A DNA stretch of 64,000 bases, from NCBI GenBank assembly GCA_950106755.1, contig OX467092.1, positions 10,974,001 through 11,038,000 on the forward strand. Direction: 5' to 3'. This DNA comes from Climacium dendroides. Its lineage: Eukaryota; Streptophyta; Bryopsida; Hypnales; Climaciaceae. How positions within the stretch are numbered: the first letter of the stretch is position 1; every line of letters starts with the position of its first letter. A program made the position numbers and the translations under genes. Positions 12,931 through 23,604 of the stretch are shown here, piece by piece. The notes beneath the pieces are model-generated. The model was not told where the DNA came from. It did no database searches and worked only from the letters and a program-made list of their open reading frames with translations.

Positions 12931-13017
12931 AACCCGGTGGGTATGACGTGACTTCTCCCATGCCCCTGCTGCACAAACAAAAGCTGCCACCACATTTCAC
13001 ACAACACACCAGGGTTT

Positions 13018-13064
13018 TGGGGGTTGGGGGTGGGGGGTGGGGGGTGGGGGGTGGGGTGGGGTCC
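13018..13064 (+). repeat. G-rich run with quadruplex potential
   Basis: The plus strand carries successive runs of four to six G separated by single T or TT, for example GGGGGTGGGGGGTGGGG. It satisfies the usual pattern of at least four G-runs of three or more. It lies about 500 bp after the 26-bp array. Confidence 0.8.
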
Positions 13065-13167
13065 ATTTTTTATGAAGTGCCAAAGCGGCGATATAAAATG
13101 TCATATTGGTGTTCCAAATTTCAACATTCATCCACATATTGGGTAGAAAATATCACAATCATCCATT

Positions 13168-13380
13168 GGGAAAAAGTCCCCCATTGCAATAGTATTTCAA
13201 TGCTTGAACAATAGAGTACTAAAAACATATTGTTGCAATACTGCAACAATACAATTTCAATGGGGTGTGGGGTGTACTCTATTCATTGAAAGTATATTAT
13301 TGCAGTATTGTAACAATATGTTTTTAGTACATTACTTGTTCAAGCATTGAAACAATATTGTTGCATTGGGGGGTACTTTC
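13168..13380. mobile_element. Hairpin MITE, about 210 bp
   Basis: The arms pair over about 90 bp: CAATGCTTGAACAATAGAGTAC then AAAACATATTGTTGCAATAC on the left is mirrored by GTATTGTAACAATATGTTTT and TACTTGTTCAAGCATTG on the right. The outer ends are CCCCCATTGCAA and TTGCATTGGGGGG. I could not fix the target duplication. Confidence 0.65.
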
Positions 13381-14127
13381 TTGATGTCAACATATGTCAC
13401 GTATCCTTAATTATATTTTCATTGACAATCTAGAGATTTCATTCAAGATGTATTTTTGATTTAAAGTTTTTTGGCGAAAAATTTCATGAATTCTTTGTCA
13501 TTTTTTTAGCCAAATTATTATTTTTCAATGCAATCTAGCACTATGAAGCATTATGAAACAAAAAAAAACCTTGCTTCACACTATGGATGTCTAAGTTGAG
13601 AGGCCATGGGATTCAATGGCCAAACTTTGTTGAGAGTTCAAAGAAATGAGCAATGAATAGGTAATAAAATATAAGAATTAGAGTCGTCGGTTGGCCATAG
13701 TGTGAAGTCTCCAAAGATCAAGCCCAAAGTCTTAACCCATACCAATTTAACACTTGAGATCTTGGCATGAGTTGATGACCTCTTGGCCATGATTTGGATC
13801 TCCATTTCTAGCCAATCCAAACTTTCTTTGAGAGTCTATCGCCATGTAGGCAATTTATTGTCATGTAGGTAGTTGGAGGGTGATGGCCTTGAGACTTGTC
13901 TCTTCTAGTGTGAAGGGTTGAGAGACCAAATTCTTGGTTTCTTGAAATTTAATTGGTGGAAACCACAAGCCTCTCAAGCTTTGGCGATAGTGTGAAGTGG
14001 CCTTCAAACATTGTTTCCATTGATTTACCAACAAAGGATTGATACATTATCTTTGTAGGCATAAGTATATTGATTTTTTGTTAAAAAAATGAATAGATTT
14101 GGATGTCATTAGATGTTTTTAGTTCCA

Positions 14128-14330
14128 TTAGAGGTCCATTTCAAGTTGTTTCCCATGTTGGAAACCAACCATTGCTGGCTAGATTTTTTTTTAATTTTAA
14201 AAAAATTTAATTTAATTTAAAGTCATTTATTTATTATTATTTGATGTGGCAGTTGCTTTGCCATATCAAACTACTACTATGCCCAAATTCCTACGGTCCG
14301 AGAACTTGTGTGAACTTGTAGCCCTATCTA
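14128..14330 (+). repeat. Dispersed repeat (partner at 46785-47030)
   Basis: Shared ordered words include CATTTCAAGT, CCCCATGTTG or CCCATGTTGG, an AT-rich TTTAATT tract, GGCAGTTG and CCATATCAA, followed by a diverged TTCCYAC...AACTTGTG region. Both copies are in the same orientation. Confidence 0.5.
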
Positions 14331-14404
14331 ATGTTTTTTGGATGGAATTGGGGCCCAAAGTAGAGAACAAAATTGGGTTGGTCTACTTTAGTTTAAGCCA
14401 CGGT

Positions 14405-15095
14405 TTAAACATCTCTACTCTTTCACAGGGAAGAGGCCTAGCTAGGTATATAGCAAGCTTGGCCTCCTAGATCTCCCCACTATAGACATGTCCAAGGAAA
14501 AATAGAGCCCAACCTTTGTAAAACAAGCCCTTGCAATCTTCCATCTTAATGGGTTTCATCTTAGGAGAAATTGAATCCCAAAAGTGGTCACTTTGTAATA
14601 CAAAAGTTTGGGTGGGAAAAAGCCTCCACAACTCACTAATTGTCCAGAAATTGCTTGATGGGTTCAAAAATTTATCATGATTACCCAATCTATCTTTATG
14701 ATCTTATAAACTACACATCTCCCACAAATATCTACATGCCAAATAGCCATTACCAACCTTTAATGTTCCTATGTGGTGGTACTAATGATGATGTGGACAC
14801 CTTCACCCTCACTTCCAAAATTCATAAGAAAACTCAAAGCCTCTTAATGGATTTAGTTTCTTCCTAATGTGAGCTTCACCAAGCTTGGATTCTTGTTTGT
14901 CTGACTATGTTTTTTGTAACATGTTTTGAAATGCTTACCAATTATTTAAAGCAACTCCCACCATAGAGATATGGAGAGAAAGGGTCGAGGGAGCTACTTT
15001 GTTGATGGAGCCCAAAAGGACAATTGAATCTTCAGAAATTCATTTGGCAAGGCAATTTCTCGGTGGATTTTTCTATAAAAAGGGTGGAGATGCTC
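14405..15095. repeat. Second copy of the GAGCATCTCCA-ended element
   Basis: The left end AAACATCTCTACTCTTTCAC and the right end GGGTGGAGATGCTC resemble the ends of the element at 7731-8751. The internal phrases CATGTCCAAGG, AATCTTCCATC, CAACTCCCACCAT and GATATGGAGAGAAAG match it too. An extra segment at about 14560-14860 is absent from the other copy. Confidence 0.55.
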
Positions 15096-15097
15096 TA

Positions 15098-16018
15098 AGC
15101 CCTTAAAGGAACAAACTACATTTTTTGGCAATGTGGTGATTTGGGGTAGCTCACTATGAGTGGAATTTTTATTTTTTTTCTTTGAAATTTTCATACAACC
15201 TATGCTCGTGGAGTAGCTTTAAGGCCCAATAATTTTCATAACTTTTGACCACATGGTTAAAAAGTTATTGTATAATATGTAATTTTTTGGAACTATGGGC
15301 AACTTGGACAACTCAATTTTTTTTTAAATCACTTTTTAAATAAATATATATATTTAATTGATTCTCTAGATTTATATATAGGTGAAAAGCTTTGAATCAT
15401 TCCATTTTGATTAATGAGATGAAAGTTATGAGGAGTTTTAGTTTAAGGCTAGTTATGGAATCTCTACTCTAGAATTTATTTTGAAGTCCTTTATTTAAGT
15501 CAATTTTCAATATTTTTTGAAAAAATAAAATTGTAGGATGTAGATTGTTTACAGCATCATTACAACCATTGGGATAGGCATTTTTCAATTTCATAACTAA
15601 GTTCTTATCAATTTAGTATTTTGAATCATTCTCTACTACTTTCTACTTACTATTTTTTTCTTATATGTTGTACAAATCTAAATGATTTGAAATTTTTCAA
15701 GCATATAGCCAACTTGCCTTGAAGAATGAATCTAAAGAAGCACTACAACATGGACATTTCTTTCATACAAATGTGACCTTGTAATGTACAGGTGCTCATT
15801 TTTTTGCAAGGCCCCTAAAAGGATTTTTATCACTTCAAACGCTATTATCTTGCAATCTACACAATGAAAATTTCTGAAATTTTTTCTACATCTTCTCAAA
15901 CCAACATACTACAAGATCTTATGAGTCCAAAATGATATTTTGGTACTTGTACTAGAAATGGTAGTTTTGGAGCATGTTTTTTGGTAAAAACATAGTAAAC
16001 AACCCCTTTAGGGGTTAA
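15098..16018 (+). repeat. Copy of the TTAACCCCTAAAG-ended repeat family
   Basis: Its left part matches 3990-4560 and its right part (from 15830) matches the end of 5183-6120, sharing ATTATCTTGCAATCTA and TTTAGGGGTTAAA. It directly abuts the right end of the element before it. It is non-coding. Confidence 0.55.
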
Positions 16019-16599
16019 ACAATGTCATTGTCAAGTACAAAAAGTTTTCATTAAATTGTTGTGGAACAATGCAATCTGGTGATCATTTATGAAGCATAGA
16101 TGTTTCTGCCAGAGAAAATGGTTTTAATTACACTCAGTTCAGCTCCTGGATGAACTCAAGTAATGAGGCTAATCCAATGAACAATGAAAATAAAATCAAC
16201 CTTAAGGTGAAGCCCCCATAACCAAAAAATTGAGTCATGGTTGATATGATTTGCAGCAGTATTTGGTGAAGCAAATATTTACTGAAGTGCAAAGATAAAA
16301 ATGGCGTTGTAGTAGAAAGTTTGGTGAATTTATAACTTGAATTGAAATTACTATGAATTATGAAAGCTTGAAGTTGGATTTGAGGACCCATGTCCAATGT
16401 CCAAAGTCTTACAAAATTGATCACTGGGAGAGTACTTGTAGGTAACTTTGGCATAAAAAAGGAGGCCAAGTTTTGTAGCAATGTCAGGACCACATTGGTT
16501 ATAGAACCCAATTTCTTTGAATTCAAAATTAATGCAAATGAGTCCTTCCCTCTCTTGGATTTGAGGACCGCTACTGATTGCCTATGGAGCATTGGTTGG

Positions 16600-18830
16600 T
16601 AATAGGTGCCTCCACCTTAATCCTTCAACATCCAAAGTCTCTTCCAGAATTCACGATTTAAGAAAAATCATCATAAAGTACTACTGTACCTTTAGGGCAA
16701 CTTTGCCACTATTCAAGTAAATAATTAATTAATTTGAAAATTTAAGGTTTGTCACCTAGAAAAGGAATTTTTTGAAATTCAACTTTTTTGATAAATAAAT
16801 AATCATAGCTTCACCTTTCATCCAATTTTTAACCTAAATTGTCAATCTTAGCACAATCACTTATTTTATGCATGAGCTTCAGAAGTCACTCAATGAATAT
16901 ATTGAAAGAGAAGGTAAACCATTTATACAAGTTGGGTGGTAGGAGGGAAAACAAACCATGTGGAATACATATGTAAATTAAGATTAGTAAGACCTCAACT
17001 GCTCATAGTCAAGTCAAAAGCAAAAATTGTATTTTAAAATAAAATTTTAGGCTTCATTTAGGCATCCTAGAATTAATTTTTTTTTCAACTTTGAACTAAG
17101 TGTGTAAAATCAAGCTATCTTTCAATTTCCCAAAATCTGTTTGAGATTTAAAGCCTCAAATCAAAAGCTCTAAACAAATTTTTAACAATAAGTGCTAAAG
17201 CTCTCATCTTTAAATTATCCCATATCCTTTGAGGATTCATGACATATAATGGATTTCATTATAGAAATTACCTCTCCATCTTTCATTCCCACATGTTCAC
17301 CAAATTTTGCTTTGATGGTAGATGCTCAATTGATGGATTGGGACTTGTACATGGGTTTTTTTTTATTTCGACCTTAAAGTCTTCATTTATTTCATTTTTG
17401 CTCATGTGCTATAATTTCTAAATATTTTTTCATTTTTCAAATTTTGATTCTTTTTTTTTGCCAAATGTTATACATAATTTCCAAAATAATTTGCCATAAT
17501 TTTTTTGAATTATTTTTTAGCTAAGTTGTGTTAAAGGTACGGTATTTGGAAAATATTTTGGAATTCATATACCAATAAAAGTTGTAGATTTTGCATTTTA
17601 GATTCCATCTAGAATGCTATTGCCCAATTTTTTTTTATAAGTTTTGAAAGGGATTTTTCAAAATTCCTTCTAAATTCAATTACAAGAAAAATATTGTTAT
17701 TTTTTTTAGTATGATTTGTTGGAATGGAATTGAAACGAGGTTTTCATCACATGGTGATTTTTTTAAATTTTTATGTTTTTAAAATCTATTTGCAAATCTT
17801 ATTTTGAATTAGAGTCAATGCAATTTTGACTTGGTCACTAATTGATACACCTCCACATTTATAATTTTAGAGAAATATGTACTCTGGTTTAGTTGATACA
17901 TTTCCACATTAGTCATCGTTCTTCTAAATTGAGATAAATATATACTCATTTTTTGATAGAGAATGAATAATTGTAGCAATTTGATTTTAAAAATTCAATT
18001 GCATGCAACAATTATATACATTTAGACATGGCTATATTTATCCATATAATACATGTCAAATGGCACAAGTCAAAACATTGCTATACATAATATTACATAC
18101 CATATTTCTTTGTAGAGATGGCACAAGTTAATAGGCACAAGTCAATAGGCATATTTTTCAATATTGGTTGCTTTGTATGAATCACAAAAACAATGTCTAT
18201 CAAATCCAAAGTTTCTTGAAGTGAATTCTTTATGAGTTTGTTAGTGCTATATGTATGTATTTGCACATTTTTTCTTATTAATTGATGTCAACGACACTAT
18301 ATACACTATCAAGAAACTCTAAATTCTCACAATATCAATGGTGAATTATTCTAATTGTTTGCACATCCATTGTCTATCACCCATTTTCCAATTTGATATA
18401 GTCATTCTTTATAGTTTGGCTCCTCTATCTTCAATAATCCCACATCTGTTAGAAATTTGGTCTATATTCTTACTAAAACATAAACTAACTACCACAAACC
18501 ATAAAAAGTGGCCCTTGCTATCAATATAGTTTTTAGAAATCACACCTAAGAAATGCAAACATCAGAAGAGCCTTTACCAAGTAATTTGCACAAGGAACTT
18601 CAAACCCTAAGTTATGTTGTGACCAATTGAATGGACAAGATGACATGATTTTTGCTACACTAATAATGAAATTTAGTGTAAATTACATTGATTGTTTAAA
18701 ATTGTAGTATAAGTTTCTATTCTTCATGAACATTTTTACCAACTATGTTTATATAAGTCCCTTCCTTGAATTAATTCTATTGATATATTGATTGTTGTAT
18801 CTATTGTTATAAAAGATTGCTATGTTGACT
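16600..18830. other. Intergenic, no gene seen
   Basis: AT-rich DNA with long T tracts and only short frames. No recognisable protein, terminal repeat or RNA gene was found. Confidence 0.5.
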
Positions 18831-19058
18831 ACTATATGAATGTTGATACAACAACAGTAGGATGAGAGTTTGGTGAGGACATATCAACATACGTCTTATG
18901 GTACTACAACACTATAGAGGTTTCTATACGGGACATAGTTAGTAAGTTGAAGAAGGCACTTTCAATAGATACAATAAACAAGTTAATAAGAGTCAAACAG
19001 AGCATAATAGAAGTTCTAGTTGGAAAAGGTATTGTTCTCGATAGTGGAGTAGTCATTA

Positions 19059-19793
19059 GGGTGATTGCAAGAAACACCTGTCGATTTTGTTGCGTTTTCA
19101 CAGTACTCATGGTTTTTCTTCTGTAGTACTTTAAAAATAGAAAACTATTTTTTTTTAAATTAAAAAAATATGAATTATGTATATACTTCTAAAATGAAGG
19201 TTTGCAGGGAAGGAAATGTGTAGGAAAATTCTCTAACTAGGAGAACTTAAAAAGTACCAAATCTCAAGAAAATAGGACTTTTGATGTGAAAATTAGTTTA
19301 AAATAGTAAAAAAAAGTAAATACAAAAAATAAAAAGTGTCCATTTTTAAGAACTTTATGAAGATGGTCATTCACCAAAAAACTTACAAAAATAATATTTT
19401 ATATGTTTCAAAATGCAAGCAGAAGGAAGCTCTCTTCATAGACTTCCACACCACATAAAATTAATTATTTTTAAAAACCCTTCGGTGAAAAGTTGTATTT
19501 ATATGTAAGGAAGAACTCCATATAATTCTCTTGATGTAGGATATATGAAAAAGGTACTCAAAAGTACTAAAAACCTCCAAATTGGCAAATGTGACATTTA
19601 TTTCGGGCCTATTTTTGGATAGTAAATTATTTTTGAAAATTACCAAAAAATCAAGGAAGTTGTAGGATAGTCATGAGTACCTTCCTTGTAAATCTTAAGT
19701 CATTTGAAGTTAAAACACAAAAGTTATGGCCAAAAAACAACTCAGCCCGCAACGTGTGACAGAAAATAGTACAAGTGTTTCTTGCAATCACCC
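19059..19793. mobile_element. 735-bp element with perfect 19-bp ends, TTA duplication
   Basis: The left end GGGTGATTGCAAGAAACAC is exactly inverted at the right end GTGTTTCTTGCAATCACCC. It is flanked by ATTA on both sides (19055-19058 and 19794-19797), which contains the TTA duplication typical of PIF/Harbinger elements. No transposase frame is seen, so it is non-autonomous. It split an older reading frame. Confidence 0.8.
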
Positions 19794-19982
19794 ATTAGAG
19801 AGTTAGATGGCATGGTATATCTAGAGCCTGCTATAGTGTCTAGTAGGGATACTCAACTGTCAAGCTTCAAGCAAGACACTAGTAGAGGCATCAACAAATT
19901 TGCAAAGATATGTTACAAAGACAAGAGAGACCTCATAAGCATCATTTCATCGATGACGATGTCTCAAAAGGTGTATCTGTTT

Positions 19983-20132
19983 CACTACTAGAAAATTTAG
20001 TTTTTCTGTTGTTTTGGTCACGTTGATCCGGTCAAAATCTGACAGAAATTTGTTAAAATCAACAGATTTCTGTCAGATTTTGACCAGATCAACGCGACCA
20101 AAACAACATAAAAACTAAATTTTCTAGTAGTG
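19983..20132. mobile_element. 150-bp CACTA-type MITE, TTT duplication
   Basis: It starts CACTACTAGAAAATTTAGTT and ends with the inverted AACTAAATTTTCTAGTAGTG. Flanks are TTT at 19980-19982 and 20133-20135, the 3-bp duplication of CACTA elements. The rest is an almost complete hairpin around a CAGATTTCTGTCAGATTTTG core. It is inserted in the island frame. Confidence 0.85.
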
Positions 20133-20239
20133 TTTGAGTCGGCAATAATAAATGGTAACGAAATCGTCAAGTCATTCTTTGAGAACTCCTTTGATGCATA
20201 GATGGTAGATACTATCACATAATATACTATAGAACATTA

Positions 20240-20841
20240 GAAGACAACTACTCATATGTGCTTTCTTCTGAGTCCTTCAAAGTGTGTTTAAAGACAAGAG
20301 CTCTAGATGTTGTTTGGTCTTTGGTGAATGCTAAATAGGAACCTGACATAATCAAAAGAATAATAACGAAGTCCAAGTGCTCCAAAGAAGTAATGGAGAC
20401 AAAGCATAGGATATATGCAATATTCTCCAACGGAGACAACAGATTTAGGATTTGTAATTCCCTGTCCAAGGACAAAGAAAAGTCGCTTAGGGACCTCAAA
20501 AGCATTAACAAGAGTAGGTGTGTGGACTCTCATGATGGCCCTATGATAGTAGATAAGTAGACATACTATTATATCTACTAATATACGAGGTCGAGCATGC
20601 TAACATCTTTAGTACTATAGGGCTATTTTGTTCTAACTTTCTAGGACTAGAGGTCTCCCTAGGTACCAAAAAGACTCACACCCTGGATGTACTTTTCAAC
20701 TATGAGTATTACTCACTACTACGACTCTCTAATGAGACAAAGAAAAACATCTGTATATGGATACTTATAAGAACTAAAAAGGAACTGGCACACATCGTAG
20801 CCAAGATTTTGATAGAGAATGATATGTACGTGGTCAACTGA
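20240..20841 (+). pseudogene. Virus-like island, further decayed reading frames
   Basis: Two coding-like stretches lie here: 20240-20560 with one internal stop at 20336-20338, and about 20648-20841. Both have long open runs compared with the surrounding AT-rich DNA and point the same way as the neighbouring fragments. No family was recognised. They could be parts of one protein broken by frameshifts. Confidence 0.35.
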
Positions 20842-20886
20842 AAAATAGTACCACTTTGTAGTTGATACTATCACCACTGCTCAGCC

Positions 20887-21607
20887 ATGGCCTCGAAGAA
20901 GAGAATTTTGTATACTCTAAATTTTGTGAACCTCAGATTCGTAGTTGCTACAAATGTAGGTACAGCTTTGGGATTGAAAGGAAAGCCTTTGCTTCAAAGT
21001 GGTGGCAAAAGAATTAACATTACTATGAGGCCGAGGATGGAAAAGGTATCCTCTACTGTTAGCATCAAAGGGGTGCATGTTTTACTCGTTCGGGATACAA
21101 AACGAGGGTCAGCCCTCTTTTGGAAGCAAGGCACAAAAGACTATGTGCCTCAACATAGATGTTGATAGTGGGGACAAGAATAGTAGTGAAAGGCAGTTTT
21201 GTCTGAATGTTCATGGGATATATGAATATTGTGAGAAGTATGTTATGAAAAATGCCAAATAGGTGTCAAAGGGCGCAATAGACGATATGTTTAAACACCC
21301 ACTAAAAGAATATACAAGAGATGGTAAGATGTCTATGTAGATGTATGTGAAGCTTATAGTAAGCAATGAGAACTTGAAAGTATGGACAACCTTTTATGAC
21401 AAGAACAAAAAGAGCATAGACTACAAGTCTCTAGAAGGAGTCCATTGTCGCGTATACCCCGTTGTGCTCTTTGACTCTATATATGTCTGGGAGAATGCTA
21501 CAACCTCTTTACAATGCAAGCTCTCAAAGGCTATAGTAGAGACAATGGAGAGAACTTCTCTATCACTCGACATGAGTTTGCTCAGCATTAAAGATGAAAA
21601 AAAGTAA
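20887..21607 (+). pseudogene. Possible ssDNA-binding-protein-like fragment of large DNA virus type
   Basis: The first part (20887-21165) and the second part (21077-21607) lie in different frames, and the second has two in-frame stops (near 21260 and 21338), so it is a broken gene. The C-terminal half has the pattern MYVKL, then TTFYD, then SIYVWENATTSLQCKL. This recalls ssDNA-binding proteins of nucleocytoplasmic large DNA viruses from memory of the family. The assignment is tentative. It faces the primase-like fragment tail to tail, about 200 bp away. Confidence 0.35.
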
Positions 21608-21699
21608 AGTTTAAATTTTTTTAATATTAAGGTCTCTTAGTAGTTCATGCACAGCCTGTAAGCGGCTATAGTATTGTCCTTATTGTAATAGTACTATTC

Positions 21700-22620
21700 G
21701 TTGTGTGATATCTTGCTTCTATATCAACAGTACGGTGTACTAGGCCTAGTAAAGATCTCATACAATGTAGATTATGAACAATTAGCAGTGTTGTTTATAA
21801 TGCCATCTAGAAACATTTTTGAGATCTCAAACCTACACTATAAGAAAACCTTGTTTTAGGTGACATTCAAAAAAACAATCGACGTCAAAGGGAACGGATT
21901 TTAGGTGACTTTGAAAAAAAAAACCTATATTTTTCATGTCAATAATGATGTCCAGTGGAGATAATTGTTGTCAAAAAAACATGGGTTGTTTTCTTCAACG
22001 TCACCTAAAATCTGTTCCCTTAGACATCAAAAATTTTGGTTTCTTCTAGTGCTATTAGATACTTGAACCTGCTGAACCTTTGTTTAGTACTACCTTTGAA
22101 TCTGAAGCATTGTAGACCTTTATAGACTCCCATGTCTATAAACTCTCCTAATTGTGTACTACTATGCACTGCATGGGCTATTGCTAAACAATGTTGCGAA
22201 GATACAAAGTAGAGGTTTGACACTACAACGTGGAAGGAGACCTTCTTGTTAGTATTGTCAATGCTCTGGTACATGAGGGCGTTGACCTTCTCTCTCAATA
22301 CCTTTTCAAGGACAAATGTGATGTGATCTATAAAAACATCAGTCTTTGCATTCCACTTATAACTCAGACAGTCTATATATATCAAGTTTGAATTTTTGAG
22401 GCCCTCTTTTATCACTTCTGAGAACTTTTTCTCCTCCAGACAAAGTTGCTTATACCACAATAAGAAGTACTCCTAGTTCTCAAAGAATGTGAAGTACCTC
22501 CTGTCATTGTTGTCAACTCTTTGGACTATGTACCTATCTGTCAATCACGATAGTACTTAAAGGGCCAGTCTTTATAGTATTGTAGAACATCTTTTCCTTG
22601 TACATGTTCGCTTAACTTTG
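21700..22620 (-). pseudogene. Archaeo-eukaryotic primase-like fragment
   Basis: The main open part (22054-22460) shows the primase core in order: a YID strand (near residue 30 of the fragment), an SFH motif (75-77) and a D-x-GVY motif (109-113), followed by FRFKGSTK. These match motifs of the AEP primases used by large DNA viruses and related elements. The usual second acidic residue after YID is not seen. Upstream, the same frame continues to about 22560 with one stop. Downstream it is interrupted by a 216-bp transposon and runs on to about 21780. It would have primed DNA replication; here it is clearly non-functional. Confidence 0.55.
21836..22051. mobile_element. 216-bp CACTA-type MITE, CTA duplication
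   Basis: It starts CACTATAAGAAAACC and ends GGTTTCTTCTAGTG, with CTA on both sides (21833-21835 and 22052-22054). Subterminal segments around ATTTTAGGTGAC and GTCACCTAAAAT are also inverted. It cuts the 3' end of the primase-like frame. Confidence 0.8.
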
Positions 22621-23600
22621 CTAATATTTGTTTGCACCTTATGAGGTTTACAATGCTCAGCAAATGCAAAAGTGATGTGTGTTTAGTTGTACTTGTACGT
22701 GGTAGTACAACACTAGTGTAATGGCATTGATTTTTGTGAAGCTCTTAGAACCTAGCTGGAACGACTTTGAAGCTCCAATGCTATCGATCTATCGATCTAT
22801 CAATAGATAGATAAATAAATATCTTTTAGCATGTTCACATCAATTAATGTGTTAGCACTAAATTTAATTATTAATATACTCTAATAAAAAACAACAAAGT
22901 TAATCATAAAGTGAACCCCAATTTGTAAAAGGGTTGTCAAAAGAAGGTTTAACTAGGAATAATTCAAAAAAATACAACAACACCAAACTCCATCAGACCA
23001 AGTTTGGATGCTTCAAAGAGTTTCATCTTGTGTTTTTCTCAAACTCAAAGGTTTAACTAAGAATAGTACAAAAAATACAACAATTCCTAGTCCTTCAATG
23101 CATACACTTTACGATGAACTCTAATAGAAGTCAACAATGTCATTCATAAGAGGACATTGTATTACCTCGAAAGGCCAAGACACTACCACTTGCACATTTG
23201 TACATGATAGCATTTGATGAAGAAAAACTAAAATTTATTCCACATATCTCCAAATAAGTGTTTGTAATTTTGTTGAAAACATTTGATAAGAATTTCAATG
23301 ATCATGTTATGAAAAGTATAAATTCAAAAGAGGTTAAATTTTATATTACTAGAATTAATGAAGAGCGAAGAGCATTGCATGTGTTCATTGCAACCTTAAT
23401 AAAATTGAATATAAAAAGCCTCCTTATGACTTGTTCAAAACAACAAAACGAAGGAAGTATATTGTAGTAGACTCTTTTGAAATGGACTGTGCGTAATATT
23501 GTCAAATATTGGTTCATACTTTGCCAATGGATGGAATAAAAGTTGAAGAGGGTTCATTTCAGAGCCATGGTGTGTCCACTTAATTTTTCTAAATGATAAA
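22621..23600. other. Intergenic, no gene seen
   Basis: It contains a short ATCGATCT/ATAGATAG microsatellite at about 22787-22825 and no supported coding sequence. The right boundary of the virus-like island is somewhere in 22.6-22.8 kb. Confidence 0.45.
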
Positions 23601-23604
23601 TTGA

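Larger units (their letters stand above)
18838..20201 (+). pseudogene. Virus-like island, unidentified reading frame interrupted by two transposons
   Basis: A coding-like frame runs on the plus strand in three pieces (about 18868-19058, 19794-19982 and 20133-20198, stop at 20199-20201). The pieces are separated exactly by a 735-bp element and a 150-bp element. The frame continues across both junctions once insertions and target duplications are discounted, so it was open when they landed. I do not recognise the protein. It sits just upstream of the possible ssDNA-binding-like and primase-like remnants and has a similar, less AT-rich composition. It may belong to the same integrated DNA, which is inference. 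Confidence 0.5.

Noticed and set aside
16134..16592. 152-codon minus-strand frame
   Set aside because: It is the longest frame in the first 18 kb but has no recognisable domain, overlaps an open plus-strand frame of 70 codons, and shows no splice-linked partner.
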